Assembly: GCF_035934735.1 (NCBI RefSeq) | Contig: NZ_CP142396.1 | Coordinates: 1,674,001-1,738,000, forward strand | Direction: 5' to 3' | Source: Sedimentibacter sp. MB31-C6 | Lineage (GTDB): Bacteria; Bacillota; Clostridia; Tissierellales; Sedimentibacteraceae | DNA length: 64,000 bases | Part shown: in pieces, positions 35,836 through 44,692 of the stretch | How the letters are laid out: each line of letters starts with the position of its first letter | Position numbering within the stretch: the stretch's first letter is position 1 | Made by a program: the position numbers and the translations under genes | Notes under the pieces: generated by a model | What the model was told of the DNA's origin: nothing | Seen by the model: only the letters and a program-made list of their open reading frames with translations | The model's database searches: none

Positions 35836-36174
35836 GTGGAACATGATTTTTTAATTTATATGAAAGTGTATCATACAGGAATCCCTAAGGCAGTCCCCAG
35901 TGCATATCTACAAAGTAGATTCTGTATCAGTTCAAGAACTGTCAGGAAATTAGTCAATCAATTAAGAAATAATGGCAATCCCATATGCAGTGGTGACAAT
36001 GGATATTATTATGCTGCTGATAGAAAGGAACTGCTTGCTAGTATAGGGCAGATGACAAGTCGAATTAGAGAAATTGCAAAAGCAAAGAGAGGACTAGTCA
36101 AAGCTTTAGAGCATTTTCCAGATGCAAACGGACAATTGATATTAGACCTTGATAAAGAGGTAAGAGAGAGGTGA
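35836..36174 (+). CDS. Winged-helix DNA-binding protein of ICE backbone
   Basis: 112 residues from GTG 35836 with GGAGG 7 bases upstream (35824-35828); a nearby ATG is out of frame. The segment AVPSAYLQSRFCISSRTVRKLVNQLRNNGN reads as a helix-turn-helix with a wing. A basic helical tail follows (MTSRIREIAKAKRGLVKALEHF). It could regulate the methylase and conjugation genes or act in replication; position alone suggests this. Confidence 0.6.
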   Translation: MEHDFLIYMKVYHTGIPKAVPSAYLQSRFCISSRTVRKLVNQLRNNGNPICSGDNGYYYAADRKELLASIGQMTSRIREIAKAKRGLVKALEHFPDANGQLILDLDKEVRER

Positions 36175-36192
36175 TGAAGCATTAATAGTTTT

Positions 36193-37053
36193 ATGAGTTG
36201 GATAGGTGGCAAGAAGTCTTTAAGAGAATTAATTGTATCTCTCTTTCCCTTATATTATGAACGGTATATAGAAGTGTTTGGAGGTGGAGGCTGGGTATTA
36301 TTTCATAAGCCGCCGGGCAATGATTTTGAAGTATATAACGATTTTAATGGACTCTTAACCAATCTTTATCGCTGCGTAAGGGAGAAACCAAACGAGTTAA
36401 TAGATGCACTATATTTTGTGTTAAATTCTCGTGAGGATTTTGACATAGTAAAGGAGGCACTTGTAAGAGACAGTCCTACAAGTGATGTAATAAGAGCCTC
36501 ATATTTTTATCAATTAATTCGCTATAGCTATGCATCAGGCCTTACTAGCTTCGGAAGTCAGCCTCATGACATGTGGAGTAACTTTCCACTAATTGAACAG
36601 GCACATAGAAGACTTAGCAAAGTAGTGGTTGAAAATAAAGATTTTGAAAAGCTGATAAGGCAGTATGACCGCCCTGTCAGCTTTTTCTATGCAGATCCAC
36701 CGTATTTTGAAACAGAAAAATATTATAAAAATGTTGGTAAGGATGGATTTAAGAAAGAAGATCATATAAGACTCCGAGATACCTTGATGGGCATTGAGGG
36801 AAAATTCTTGCTTTCCTACAATGACTGTTCTTTTATTAGAGAGCTATACGATGCACCAAACATCCAGATTGAAAGCTACACCCGTATTAATAATATTAAA
36901 CAACGCTATGATAATGGTGCCCAGTTTCCTGAAATACTAGTGGCAAATTATGATATGCACGAAAGGGAGATAAACTCTCCATCACAAATTAATTTATTTG
37001 AAATGAAAAATGGAATAGGAAAACAAGGAGGAATTTATAATGAAAATGATTAA
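36193..37053 (+). CDS. D12-class DNA adenine-N6 methyltransferase (Dam-like)
   Basis: 286 residues. The N-terminal WIGGKKSL and VFGGGGWVLF blocks form the AdoMet site, NDFNGLLTNLYR is typical of the D12 class, and the catalytic DPPY is at residues 168-171 (YADPPYFETEKYY). No restriction partner is nearby, so it is probably a solitary methylase that protects the element from host restriction or marks its DNA. It overlaps the next gene by 14 bases. Confidence 0.85.
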   Translation: MSWIGGKKSLRELIVSLFPLYYERYIEVFGGGGWVLFHKPPGNDFEVYNDFNGLLTNLYRCVREKPNELIDALYFVLNSREDFDIVKEALVRDSPTSDVIRASYFYQLIRYSYASGLTSFGSQPHDMWSNFPLIEQAHRRLSKVVVENKDFEKLIRQYDRPVSFFYADPPYFETEKYYKNVGKDGFKKEDHIRLRDTLMGIEGKFLLSYNDCSFIRELYDAPNIQIESYTRINNIKQRYDNGAQFPEILVANYDMHEREINSPSQINLFEMKNGIGKQGGIYNEND

Positions 37054-37537
37054 AGAATGCTTTGACAACAACATTAGTTTACCAAATGAAGTACTCAATG
37101 CAGCAAACCTTACAGGATGTGAAGAAATTGAATTTAATGACTTAGAGAATGCTGTTGTAGCTATGAAAACAACAATGAACGCAATGGAGCTTATAAAGGT
37201 GGCTGAAGGACTTAAAAATCTCTCAGAAGAGTTAATTGTTCATCTAGCAGGGATTTGTGGGAGATGTCATGATTGCTCCTACTGTGAGAGGTTTGAAGAA
37301 TTTGATGAGATTATTGTTCCAGATTATCTTCTTGAAGAAGCTGGTATTCCAAAGGATGCAAAGCTTTGTGCTTGTACAGAAGAAGACAGTGGTGAAATCA
37401 TAGTGATGCAGGCAGATTATGACTATGATATAGCCGATGTACCAAAGTTTGTTATTGATATTTTTGAGATGTCAGGTATCTGCATCAGAGAATTAGAAGA
37501 AAGGATTATGATGGAGGATATTGTCTATGGAGATTAA
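37040..37537 (+). CDS. AbrB-like tandem-domain protein with Cys cluster
   Basis: 165 residues from ATG 37040 inside the end of the methylase gene, with AGGAGG upstream. Two similar blocks (ISLPNEVLNAANLTGCEEIEF and IIVPDYLLEEAGIPKDAKLCA, each read in part) resemble SpoVT/AbrB half-domains. Between them lies CGRCHDCSYCERF, a likely zinc site. Suggests a small regulator. Relatives occur in clostridial ICEs; function unproven. Confidence 0.5.
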   Translation: MKMIKECFDNNISLPNEVLNAANLTGCEEIEFNDLENAVVAMKTTMNAMELIKVAEGLKNLSEELIVHLAGICGRCHDCSYCERFEEFDEIIVPDYLLEEAGIPKDAKLCACTEEDSGEIIVMQADYDYDIADVPKFVIDIFEMSGICIRELEERIMMEDIVYGD

Positions 37538-37554
37538 ATGATGGGAGGTAAATC

Positions 37555-38112
37555 ATGAGAGGAATTGAGCTAAAGAATGACTGTATATTTTATTATGGAA
37601 ATCCGTCAGGATATGTGGAAGACGGTACTGCAATAGTAGATTCTATGTTTCAGAATGAAGAATTTAGTAAGTGGCTTGGTAATCGTAAGCTTATAGCAAA
37701 GTGGACAGAGGGTGTATTTGAAAGACTTTCAAAAGAAGGTGTACTCCTTTTTAATAATGAAATGTCAGTACCACTTAAAGACTGTCGGATCTGGCAGCTA
37801 AGAGCTGATGTAAGTCCTGAATGTAAGTTTATTGGATATGAGGAACTTAAAGAAAACTTTGGAGATCCGGATAAAAGTAACTACGAGCTTGTATATGAAG
37901 GAGAAATAGAAACAAATGATTTAGAATCCATTTATGCAAAGTTTAATCTAAATCATCCCCATGGGTTTACTGGTCACTCGCTGTCAATGTCTGATGTAGT
38001 TGAGCTATATGGTGACAATGGCAGTGAGTTTTATTATGTAGATCGTTTCGGATTTAAAGAAATTGATTTTGAAGGAAAGGGTCAGATACAAGATATGAAT
38101 ATGAGTATTTAA
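37555..38112 (+). CDS. YodL-domain protein
   Basis: 185 residues. The C-terminal part (YELVYEGEIETNDLESIYAKF, read in part, then HPHGFTGHSLSMSDVVEL and FYYVDRFGFKEIDF) is the YodL-like domain, widespread in ICE-encoded proteins. The N-terminal 90 residues are not recognised. GGAGG precedes the ATG. It is the last gene before the pilin cluster. Confidence 0.7.
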   Translation: MRGIELKNDCIFYYGNPSGYVEDGTAIVDSMFQNEEFSKWLGNRKLIAKWTEGVFERLSKEGVLLFNNEMSVPLKDCRIWQLRADVSPECKFIGYEELKENFGDPDKSNYELVYEGEIETNDLESIYAKFNLNHPHGFTGHSLSMSDVVELYGDNGSEFYYVDRFGFKEIDFEGKGQIQDMNMSI

Positions 38113-38145
38113 AAATGAAGAATAAAAATAATGGAGGAAAACAGG

Positions 38146-38376
38146 ATGAAAAATATGTTAAGAAAAGCAAATGAATTTATAACAAGAAAGGCTGTCGCAG
38201 CAAAGGTAGCAGTTAGTAATAACCGTGGAGAAGGATATATTGATACAGCTGTAAAAATCCTTGTTGCCGTTGTATTAGGAGCATTGCTCCTTGCAGGCCT
38301 GTATGCATTATTCGGTGAAGTAGTTATGCCAACATTAGAAGAGAGAATTAAAGAAATGTTTAACTATGTAGGCTAA
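38146..38376 (+). CDS. DUF6133 small pilin-like protein, copy 1
   Basis: 77 residues from ATG 38146, with GGAGG 8 bases upstream inside an alternative N-terminal extension. A basic N-terminus ends in RG, followed by EGYIDTAVKILVAVVLG and a long hydrophobic helix (LLLAGLYALFG). This resembles a type IV or Flp prepilin: cleavage after the Gly would leave Asp at mature position 5 instead of the usual Glu. A prepilin peptidase gene lies downstream. A near-identical paralog follows at 42374. Confidence 0.7.
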   Translation: MKNMLRKANEFITRKAVAAKVAVSNNRGEGYIDTAVKILVAVVLGALLLAGLYALFGEVVMPTLEERIKEMFNYVG

Positions 38377-38393
38377 AAGGGGGAAAGTTTAAA

Positions 38394-41300
38394 ATGAATC
38401 ATAAGTCAAAGAAAATAATAAATATTCTATTGGTAATTTGTATTTTAATTACCAGTTTTGTAGGCTCTGCCTATGCAACAAGGTTTGTATTTTCTGATAG
38501 CGTAGGTCATTGGGCTGAGGATGCAATTAATAATCTTGCAAGAAAGGGTGTAATTCATGGATATCCAGATGGACTTTCTCATCCGGATGAAATAATTACA
38601 AGGGGAGAATTTTCTGCTCTTTTAGCAAGAATCATGGAACTTGAGCCAAAGGAAACAAATACGGTTAATATAGTATTTGAGGATATTGTAGGACATTTTG
38701 CTCAAAAAGAAATTGAGGCACTTATTGATGCAGGTATTATCATCAAAGAAGAATATAGTGCTAAATATTTTCCAGATGAGCCTATTACTCGAATGGAAAT
38801 GATTAAAATGTTAGTTAGAGCCATAGGTAAGGAAGAACATAATATGGATTGTACCTGTAATACAGGGTTTACTGATGAAGATGATTTGACAGAAGAAGAA
38901 CGTGAGTATATCTGTGCTGGCAAACATTATAATATAATCTCTGGTTACCCAGACGGAACAATACGTCCTGACGGAGAGACAACACGAGGTGAAGCCTTTG
39001 AAATCCTTGATAAGCATGATGAAATTAAAGAGATAATCGAACATGAAGAGGCCACTGATAAAACAGAAGAAGATATTGTAGATTCTCCTGATGTGGAGCA
39101 AGAAGATAAGACTTCAGATAATGGTTCATCCTCAAATGGAGGTTCATCTTATGTTCCTGCACCGAAATATGATTATACACTTCCAAATACTGCTTATGTT
39201 GGAGAAGAAATAAAAATTATTCCAACTAGCAGAAATGTAAAATCCGTAGTATGGACAGTTACTAAAAATGGTATTCCTACTGAAATTTCCTCTGTGTTAG
39301 ATGGAGAATTGAAAGCAGAAGGTGGAGTAATTAAAATTAAGTCTACAGGTAGTTATACATTTTCAGCTATGGCATTAAACAGTAGGGGCAGAACAGTTGT
39401 CTGTGAACAGACTGTCAGCATCTATCCAGTTATATCAGCACAATTTAGCTTGCCTGAATCAGCACATACTGATACTACAGTAGCTGTGGATCTTGTCACG
39501 GAGAATCTAGGAGAAAATTCCCTGATATGGACGATTAAAAAAGATGGCAAAGAAATAGACCTTGAAACTGTAATTACAGGAGAACTTACAGGTAGTGGTG
39601 GCTTAATATTATTTAAAACTAATGGAGTATATGAATTAAGTGCCACAATTACCGATGAGTTAGGAAAAGAAGTTACAGTATCAGATATTATTTCAGTATA
39701 TTCATTAGCAGAAATAAAAATGGAGCTTTCAAATATTACCCATACGGATAAGACCATTACTTTAAAGACAGAAACAAAGAATGCAGAAGAGATGGAGATT
39801 GAATGGTCACTTACTCAAAATGGAAAAGAAGTTATTATTGAAGATTTCATTGAGGGCAACATCTCAATAGGAGAAAGCAATATACGTTTTAAAGAAAAAG
39901 GAGTATATAACCTAAGTATTTCATTGAGTGATAAGACCGGAAGAGTATTTAAGGAAACTGTAGCTATTACAGTATATCCTGTAGGCTCAGCCGGTTTTTA
40001 TCTTCCCGAAATATTTCATACAGACGATACCATAAAGGTTGAAGCTACATTTGGAGAAATCGGAGATCATATTGCTGATTGGTCCCTTGTAAAAGATGGT
40101 AAGGAGGTTAAGCTTTCTGACTTCATCATTGGTAAACTTTCAAATGATGGTGGAATGATCCAATTTAATCAGAAGGGAGAATACACTCTAAATGCATCGT
40201 TCACTGATGATGGAGGAAGAACTTATAACTACAAGCAAGCACTCAAAGTCTATCCTGTGCCATCCGTGAGCTATGCACTCCCTAAATATGTTCATACTGA
40301 TAGTGATATTAGTGTAGATGTAGATAGTGCAGAACTTGATGGACTAAAGATTGAATGGCTGGTTGATAATACCTTTGGCTTTCAGGACTGGTCAACCTAT
40401 GTAGATGGTAAGTTAGCTAATAACGGTGGAAATATTCAATTTAAAAGAGCTGGCATATATGAATTGGTAGCTAGAATTACCGATGACACTGGCAGAGTAT
40501 TTCTTTTTGAAGTGGGTGGTAAAACGGAAGTACTTCCTGTGTTAAATATAGGATTTGAACTGCCTGTCCTTGCATACACCGACAGCATAATTGATATTAG
40601 AACTCATGGCAACAATAACGTACTGCCAGTGGAATGGGGTATTACAAAAGACGATAAACCCATTTCTGAAAGTAAAGCATTTGATGGCAGCTTAAATGCA
40701 CATGGTGGAAAAATCACTTTTCTTGAAGAAGGGGAATATGTTCTAACTACAACCATGACAGATTTTCTAAAAAGGAGTTTCTCACATTCCCAAAATATAA
40801 CGATAAAGCCTGTTATAGAGTATAGTTTTACAATGCCTGAATCAATTCATTATGGCAAAGAGTTTGAAGTAAAAACCACTTCTGAAAACCTTGGAAATAA
40901 TGAGGTTCAGTGGACATTAGAAAAAGTACGAGAACCAGTATCTTTTAGTGGAGAGCTTAGAAATGATGGAGGTAAGATTTCAATTGAGGATACAGGAGAA
41001 TTTACTCTAATTGCTACAATTACAGATAGTGAAGGTAGGATATTTACTCATTTGGAGAATATCTCTGTTACTAATACTGCACCAACAGTGACGATAACTG
41101 CTACACCAACTAGAACCGTTAAAAATGGCAAATTCTTCGTTGATATTAAGGCAACGGCTAATGATGCAGATGGAGATGCAACAACCTTGGAATATGAAGG
41201 AACAACAGCTGATAACTACTATGCAGTAGGTACACACACCATTAAAGTACGAGCAAAGGACATGGCTGGCGCTTATTCACCATGGATGGAAAAGAGTTTT

Positions 41301-42359
41301 ACAGTTATAAATTCAGCACCAACAGTAACATTAACTGCCACACCGACAAGAACCGTTAAAAATGGTAATTTCTTTGTTGATATTAAGGCAACTGCTAATG
41401 ATGCAGATGGAGATGCAACAACCTTGGAATATGAAGGAACAACAGCTGATAACTACTATGCAGTAGGTACACACACCATTAAAGTACGAGCAAAGGATAT
41501 AGCTGGTGCTTATTCACCATGGATGGAAAAGAGTTTTACAGTTATAAATTCAGCACCAACAGTAATACTCACGGCTGCACCAACTAGGACAGTTAAAAAC
41601 GGTAAATTCTTTGTTGATATTAAGGCAACTGCTAATGATGCTGATGGAGATGCAACAACCTTGGAATTTGAAGGAACAACAACTGACAACTACTATTCAG
41701 TAGGTACACACACCATCCGAGTGCGAGCAAAAGATATTGTTGGAACATATTCACCATGGGTAGAAAAAAGCTTTACAATAGTAAACTCAGCTCCAACGGC
41801 TCCTGTAATTAGTAGAACTCCAAATGGAAATAGTGTTGCCCCTGGAACAAAGGTGACTATTACAGCTAGTAGTACTGATGCAGATAACGATCCAATCACT
41901 TATATTTGGGAAGGACGTAATGCAGAACAACAGGTATATCCGTTAGGGAAAAATGTAGTTCGTGTTAAGGCAGTAGATTCCACAGGTGCAGAATCTCCTT
42001 TGGCAGCAATTGTGTTCTTTGTTGCTGATTCTAATGGTGGTGGAGGAATGACTTTGACAGGTCCAGATTCTGTTATTTTAGAAAATGGATTAGAAGGTGC
42101 AACTATAACAGAATATACTTTTACTGTTCCACCTGTATCAGGACATAGCGGAAGTGACCATGGGCGAGTTAGAGGATACAATGTATTGACAAAGCAGTGG
42201 GATCAGCTTGATTATGGAACTACAAGTAATGGTATTACATTTAGTAGAAGTTTTGGTGCTGGTGTTTATTCTAAACTAGAATTTTATTACTATACAAACC
42301 ATAACTGTATGTATAACAAATCAAATATCACCTATTCTGTTAACTATCACTTTGAATAA
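38394..42359 (+). CDS. Giant SLH-anchored surface protein with Ig/PKD-like repeats
   Basis: 1321 residues. Signal peptide (residues about 5-30, ending SAYAT). Three SLH domains follow to about residue 215: FSDSVGHWAEDAI, FEDIVGHFAQKEIE and a Cys-containing third. They would anchor the protein to secondary cell-wall polymer. A Glu/Ser-rich linker leads to about eight divergent Ig-like repeats (each with a phrase such as LPESAHTDTT or LPKYVHTDS), then three near-identical 79-residue PKD-like repeats and one diverged copy. It sits between two pilin-like genes and may be an adhesin presented at the mating surface. Confidence 0.85.
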   Translation: MNHKSKKIINILLVICILITSFVGSAYATRFVFSDSVGHWAEDAINNLARKGVIHGYPDGLSHPDEIITRGEFSALLARIMELEPKETNTVNIVFEDIVGHFAQKEIEALIDAGIIIKEEYSAKYFPDEPITRMEMIKMLVRAIGKEEHNMDCTCNTGFTDEDDLTEEEREYICAGKHYNIISGYPDGTIRPDGETTRGEAFEILDKHDEIKEIIEHEEATDKTEEDIVDSPDVEQEDKTSDNGSSSNGGSSYVPAPKYDYTLPNTAYVGEEIKIIPTSRNVKSVVWTVTKNGIPTEISSVLDGELKAEGGVIKIKSTGSYTFSAMALNSRGRTVVCEQTVSIYPVISAQFSLPESAHTDTTVAVDLVTENLGENSLIWTIKKDGKEIDLETVITGELTGSGGLILFKTNGVYELSATITDELGKEVTVSDIISVYSLAEIKMELSNITHTDKTITLKTETKNAEEMEIEWSLTQNGKEVIIEDFIEGNISIGESNIRFKEKGVYNLSISLSDKTGRVFKETVAITVYPVGSAGFYLPEIFHTDDTIKVEATFGEIGDHIADWSLVKDGKEVKLSDFIIGKLSNDGGMIQFNQKGEYTLNASFTDDGGRTYNYKQALKVYPVPSVSYALPKYVHTDSDISVDVDSAELDGLKIEWLVDNTFGFQDWSTYVDGKLANNGGNIQFKRAGIYELVARITDDTGRVFLFEVGGKTEVLPVLNIGFELPVLAYTDSIIDIRTHGNNNVLPVEWGITKDDKPISESKAFDGSLNAHGGKITFLEEGEYVLTTTMTDFLKRSFSHSQNITIKPVIEYSFTMPESIHYGKEFEVKTTSENLGNNEVQWTLEKVREPVSFSGELRNDGGKISIEDTGEFTLIATITDSEGRIFTHLENISVTNTAPTVTITATPTRTVKNGKFFVDIKATANDADGDATTLEYEGTTADNYYAVGTHTIKVRAKDMAGAYSPWMEKSFTVINSAPTVTLTATPTRTVKNGNFFVDIKATANDADGDATTLEYEGTTADNYYAVGTHTIKVRAKDIAGAYSPWMEKSFTVINSAPTVILTAAPTRTVKNGKFFVDIKATANDADGDATTLEFEGTTTDNYYSVGTHTIRVRAKDIVGTYSPWVEKSFTIVNSAPTAPVISRTPNGNSVAPGTKVTITASSTDADNDPITYIWEGRNAEQQVYPLGKNVVRVKAVDSTGAESPLAAIVFFVADSNGGGGMTLTGPDSVILENGLEGATITEYTFTVPPVSGHSGSDHGRVRGYNVLTKQWDQLDYGTTSNGITFSRSFGAGVYSKLEFYYYTNHNCMYNKSNITYSVNYHFE
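41079..41789 (+). repeat. Three tandem 237-base repeats in the adhesin gene
   Basis: Units start at 41079, 41316 and 41553, each exactly 237 bases (79 codons), differing at few positions; units 1 and 2 are the closest. A fourth diverged unit starts at 41790. The identity at synonymous sites points to recent duplication or conversion. Confidence 0.9.
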
Positions 42360-42373
42360 ATGGAGGAATCGCT

Positions 42374-42604
42374 ATGAATAAGATAATGATAAAAACAAAA
42401 AACTTTTTAGTAAGACAAGCTGTAGCTGTAAAGATTGCAATTAACAATAACAGTGGAGAAGGGTATATTGATACTGCAGTAAAAATCCTTATTGCCGTAG
42501 TTTTAGGAGCATTGCTCCTTGCTGGACTGTATGCATTATTTGGTGAAGTAGTAATGCCTACATTGATAGAACGTATTACAGAAATGTTTAACTATGCAGG
42601 CTAA
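42374..42604 (+). CDS. DUF6133 small pilin-like protein, copy 2
   Basis: 76 residues, GGAGG 7 bases before the ATG. It is closely similar to the 38146 gene in DNA and protein: SGEGYIDTAVKILIAVVLG plus LLLAGLYALFGEVVMPTL. The last 11 bases overlap the prepilin peptidase gene, so substrate and processing enzyme are likely coupled in translation. Confidence 0.72.
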   Translation: MNKIMIKTKNFLVRQAVAVKIAINNNSGEGYIDTAVKILIAVVLGALLLAGLYALFGEVVMPTLIERITEMFNYAG

Positions 42605-43022
42605 TAGCATCCTACAAGGGGTGCTGTTTTCTTCTCTGCTTTTGGCAGCATCCTATACAGATATTAAAAGAAGAGAAATTCCAGATACAGTCTGTGTACT
42701 TCTTGCATTAACAGGATTGCTGAAATTTAGTTACCTGAATCTATTAGGAATATTTATTGCATTACCTTTCCTTATAGCGGCAATGTTTAAAGAAAAAAGT
42801 ATCGGAGGCGGAGATATTAAGCTAACTGCCGCAGTAGGGTTTGTCCTTGGATTTTGGAAAGGAATCTATGGGTTAATTATAGGACTTACCTTATTGATAT
42901 TGTTTTATATCATATTAAGAATTTCAATAATCATCAGAAAAAAGCAGGTGGCAAAGAATTTATCTATGCCACTTGCTCCCTTTTTAGGGATAGGTTTTTT
43001 AATCATATATTTTATAAATTAG
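42594..43022 (+). CDS. A24-family prepilin peptidase (TadV/CpaA-like)
   Basis: 142 residues with about five membrane segments. The two catalytic Asp motifs of the aspartyl prepilin peptidases are present: YTDIKRREIPD and GGGDIKL (GxGD). Lacking the methyltransferase domain of PilD, it matches the short TadV/CpaA type that processes Flp pilins. Its start codon lies within the preceding pilin-like gene with only a weak ribosome binding site. Confidence 0.85.
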   Translation: MQANSILQGVLFSSLLLAASYTDIKRREIPDTVCVLLALTGLLKFSYLNLLGIFIALPFLIAAMFKEKSIGGGDIKLTAAVGFVLGFWKGIYGLIIGLTLLILFYIILRISIIIRKKQVAKNLSMPLAPFLGIGFLIIYFIN

Positions 43023-43034
43023 GAGGAATATACT

Positions 43035-43877
43035 ATGAGTTTTTTAAGGAATAGAACAGTAGTTGGAGTGATTTGTATCGTATTGTCACTCCTTATATGT
43101 TTTGGTATTACACCATTATTTAATAAAGGGATCAGTCAAAATAAAGAAATTCTCCGTGTGACAAAGGAGATAAAATCAGGTGATGAAATCACAAAGGATA
43201 TGGTCCAAGTAGTAGAAGTAGGTGGATTTAATCTGCCTGAAAATGTAATTCGTACCAAAGAAACAGCGATTGGTAAGTTTGTAGTTTCAGATTTAGGAAT
43301 TGGAGATTATATTTTAAGTACAAAATTATCAGAGATACCAGCAGCTGAAAATGCTTATTTATATAATCTAGATGGAAGTAAACAGGCAATGTCCATAACT
43401 ATTAAGACCTTTGCAAATGGTCTTTCAGGAAAGCTACAAAGTGGAGATATTGTATCTGTTATTGCCCCTGATTATAAAAAGCAAGGTGCAACAGTTATCC
43501 CAGCAGAGCTTAAATATGTAGAAGTGATTTCTGTAACAGCTTCATCAGGATATGACGCTAATACAAATGAACAAGGAATAGAAGACGAAAGAGAACTTCC
43601 ATCAACGGTAACGCTCCTTGTAACACCTGAGCAAGGAAATATTCTGGCAGAATTAGAGGCAAATTCTAAATCCCACTTATCACTTGTATATCGTGGAAGT
43701 CCAGAGAATACAAAGAAGTTTATTGTTATGCAAGAGGAAATTATAGAAGCTCTCTATTATCCAGAACTAGAAGAACAAACTGAAGATGTATATGAAGAAG
43801 ACATAGTAGAAGAGGCAATAGATAACTCAAACACATCCTCTGAAGGAGTAGAAGAAACAGGAAGTGAGGTAGAGTAA
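43035..43877 (+). CDS. CpaB/RcpC-like SAF-domain pilus assembly protein
   Basis: 280 residues: N-terminal membrane anchor (residues about 9-29), then a SAF domain (ILRVTKEIKSGDEITKDMVQ, read in part) and a CpaB-like region (LSGKLQSGDIVSVIAPDY). The C-terminus is a Glu-rich acidic tail. In Tad systems CpaB helps assemble the pilus across the envelope. AGGAGG precedes the ATG. Confidence 0.8.
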   Translation: MSFLRNRTVVGVICIVLSLLICFGITPLFNKGISQNKEILRVTKEIKSGDEITKDMVQVVEVGGFNLPENVIRTKETAIGKFVVSDLGIGDYILSTKLSEIPAAENAYLYNLDGSKQAMSITIKTFANGLSGKLQSGDIVSVIAPDYKKQGATVIPAELKYVEVISVTASSGYDANTNEQGIEDERELPSTVTLLVTPEQGNILAELEANSKSHLSLVYRGSPENTKKFIVMQEEIIEALYYPELEEQTEDVYEEDIVEEAIDNSNTSSEGVEETGSEVE

Positions 43878-43879
43878 AG

Positions 43880-44692
43880 ATGTTAAACTTTAAGAAAAAT
43901 AGTATTTTTACTCGCAATTTAAAGGAAGAAAATATTCAGGAAGAAATCTTACATGGTGGTGTCCTAGCTGTTTGGGGGAGTCCCGGGAGTGGAAAAACAA
44001 CAGTAGCTACAAAGATTGCAAAATATCTTGCGGATAAGAAAAAGAATGTAGTACTGGTATTGTGCGATATGACAGCTCCAATGTTACCTTGTATCTGTCC
44101 TTCACAAGAACTTGAATGCGAAAAATCATTAGGAAGTATCCTTGCTGCAACCCATGTAACAGAGCCACTTGTAAAACATAATATGATTACCCATAAAAAG
44201 CTATCATACATTACAATCCTTGGCATGTTAAAGGGAGAAAACGAATATACCTATCCGCCCTATTCAGAAGTACAAGCAAGAGAGCTAATTGATAGCCTTC
44301 GTGAAATCGCGCCATTTATTATTATAGATTGTGGCAGTTATATCGCAAATGATGTTTTATCTGCTGTTGCTCTAATGGAGTCCGATTCTGTATTAAGACT
44401 TGCCAATTGTGATTTAAAAAGTATCAGCTATTTATCAAGTCAATTACCTCTTCTTTGTGATGGAAAGTGGGATGCAGATAAGCAATATAAAATAGCTTCC
44501 AACATTAAACCACAGCAAGGGGTAGACCATATGAGTCAAGCACTTGGAAGTGTAGCCTTTAAGCTTCCACATTCACAGGAACTTGAGGAACAATACCTAG
44601 CTGGAAATCTATTCGATGAATTATCCATGAAGGACAGCAAGGCATTTCGCAAAGAAATTGAGAAGATAGCAAGGGAGGTGTTTGGGTGTTAG
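43880..44692 (+). CDS. TadZ/CpaE-like P-loop ATPase
   Basis: 270 residues. Walker A GSPGSGKTT at residues 33-41, then VVLVLCDMTAPMLPC and FIIIDCGSYIANDVL, which fit a MinD/ParA-like fold. TadZ/CpaE proteins localise Tad pilus machinery at the cell pole; here position supports that role. It starts 3 bases after the CpaB-like gene and overlaps the next by 7 bases. Confidence 0.7.
   Translation: MLNFKKNSIFTRNLKEENIQEEILHGGVLAVWGSPGSGKTTVATKIAKYLADKKKNVVLVLCDMTAPMLPCICPSQELECEKSLGSILAATHVTEPLVKHNMITHKKLSYITILGMLKGENEYTYPPYSEVQARELIDSLREIAPFIIIDCGSYIANDVLSAVALMESDSVLRLANCDLKSISYLSSQLPLLCDGKWDADKQYKIASNIKPQQGVDHMSQALGSVAFKLPHSQELEEQYLAGNLFDELSMKDSKAFRKEIEKIAREVFGC

Noticed and set aside
41079..41789. 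237-base repeats as a CRISPR or satellite array
   Set aside because: They are in frame, translate to 79-residue PKD-like domains and have no spacers.
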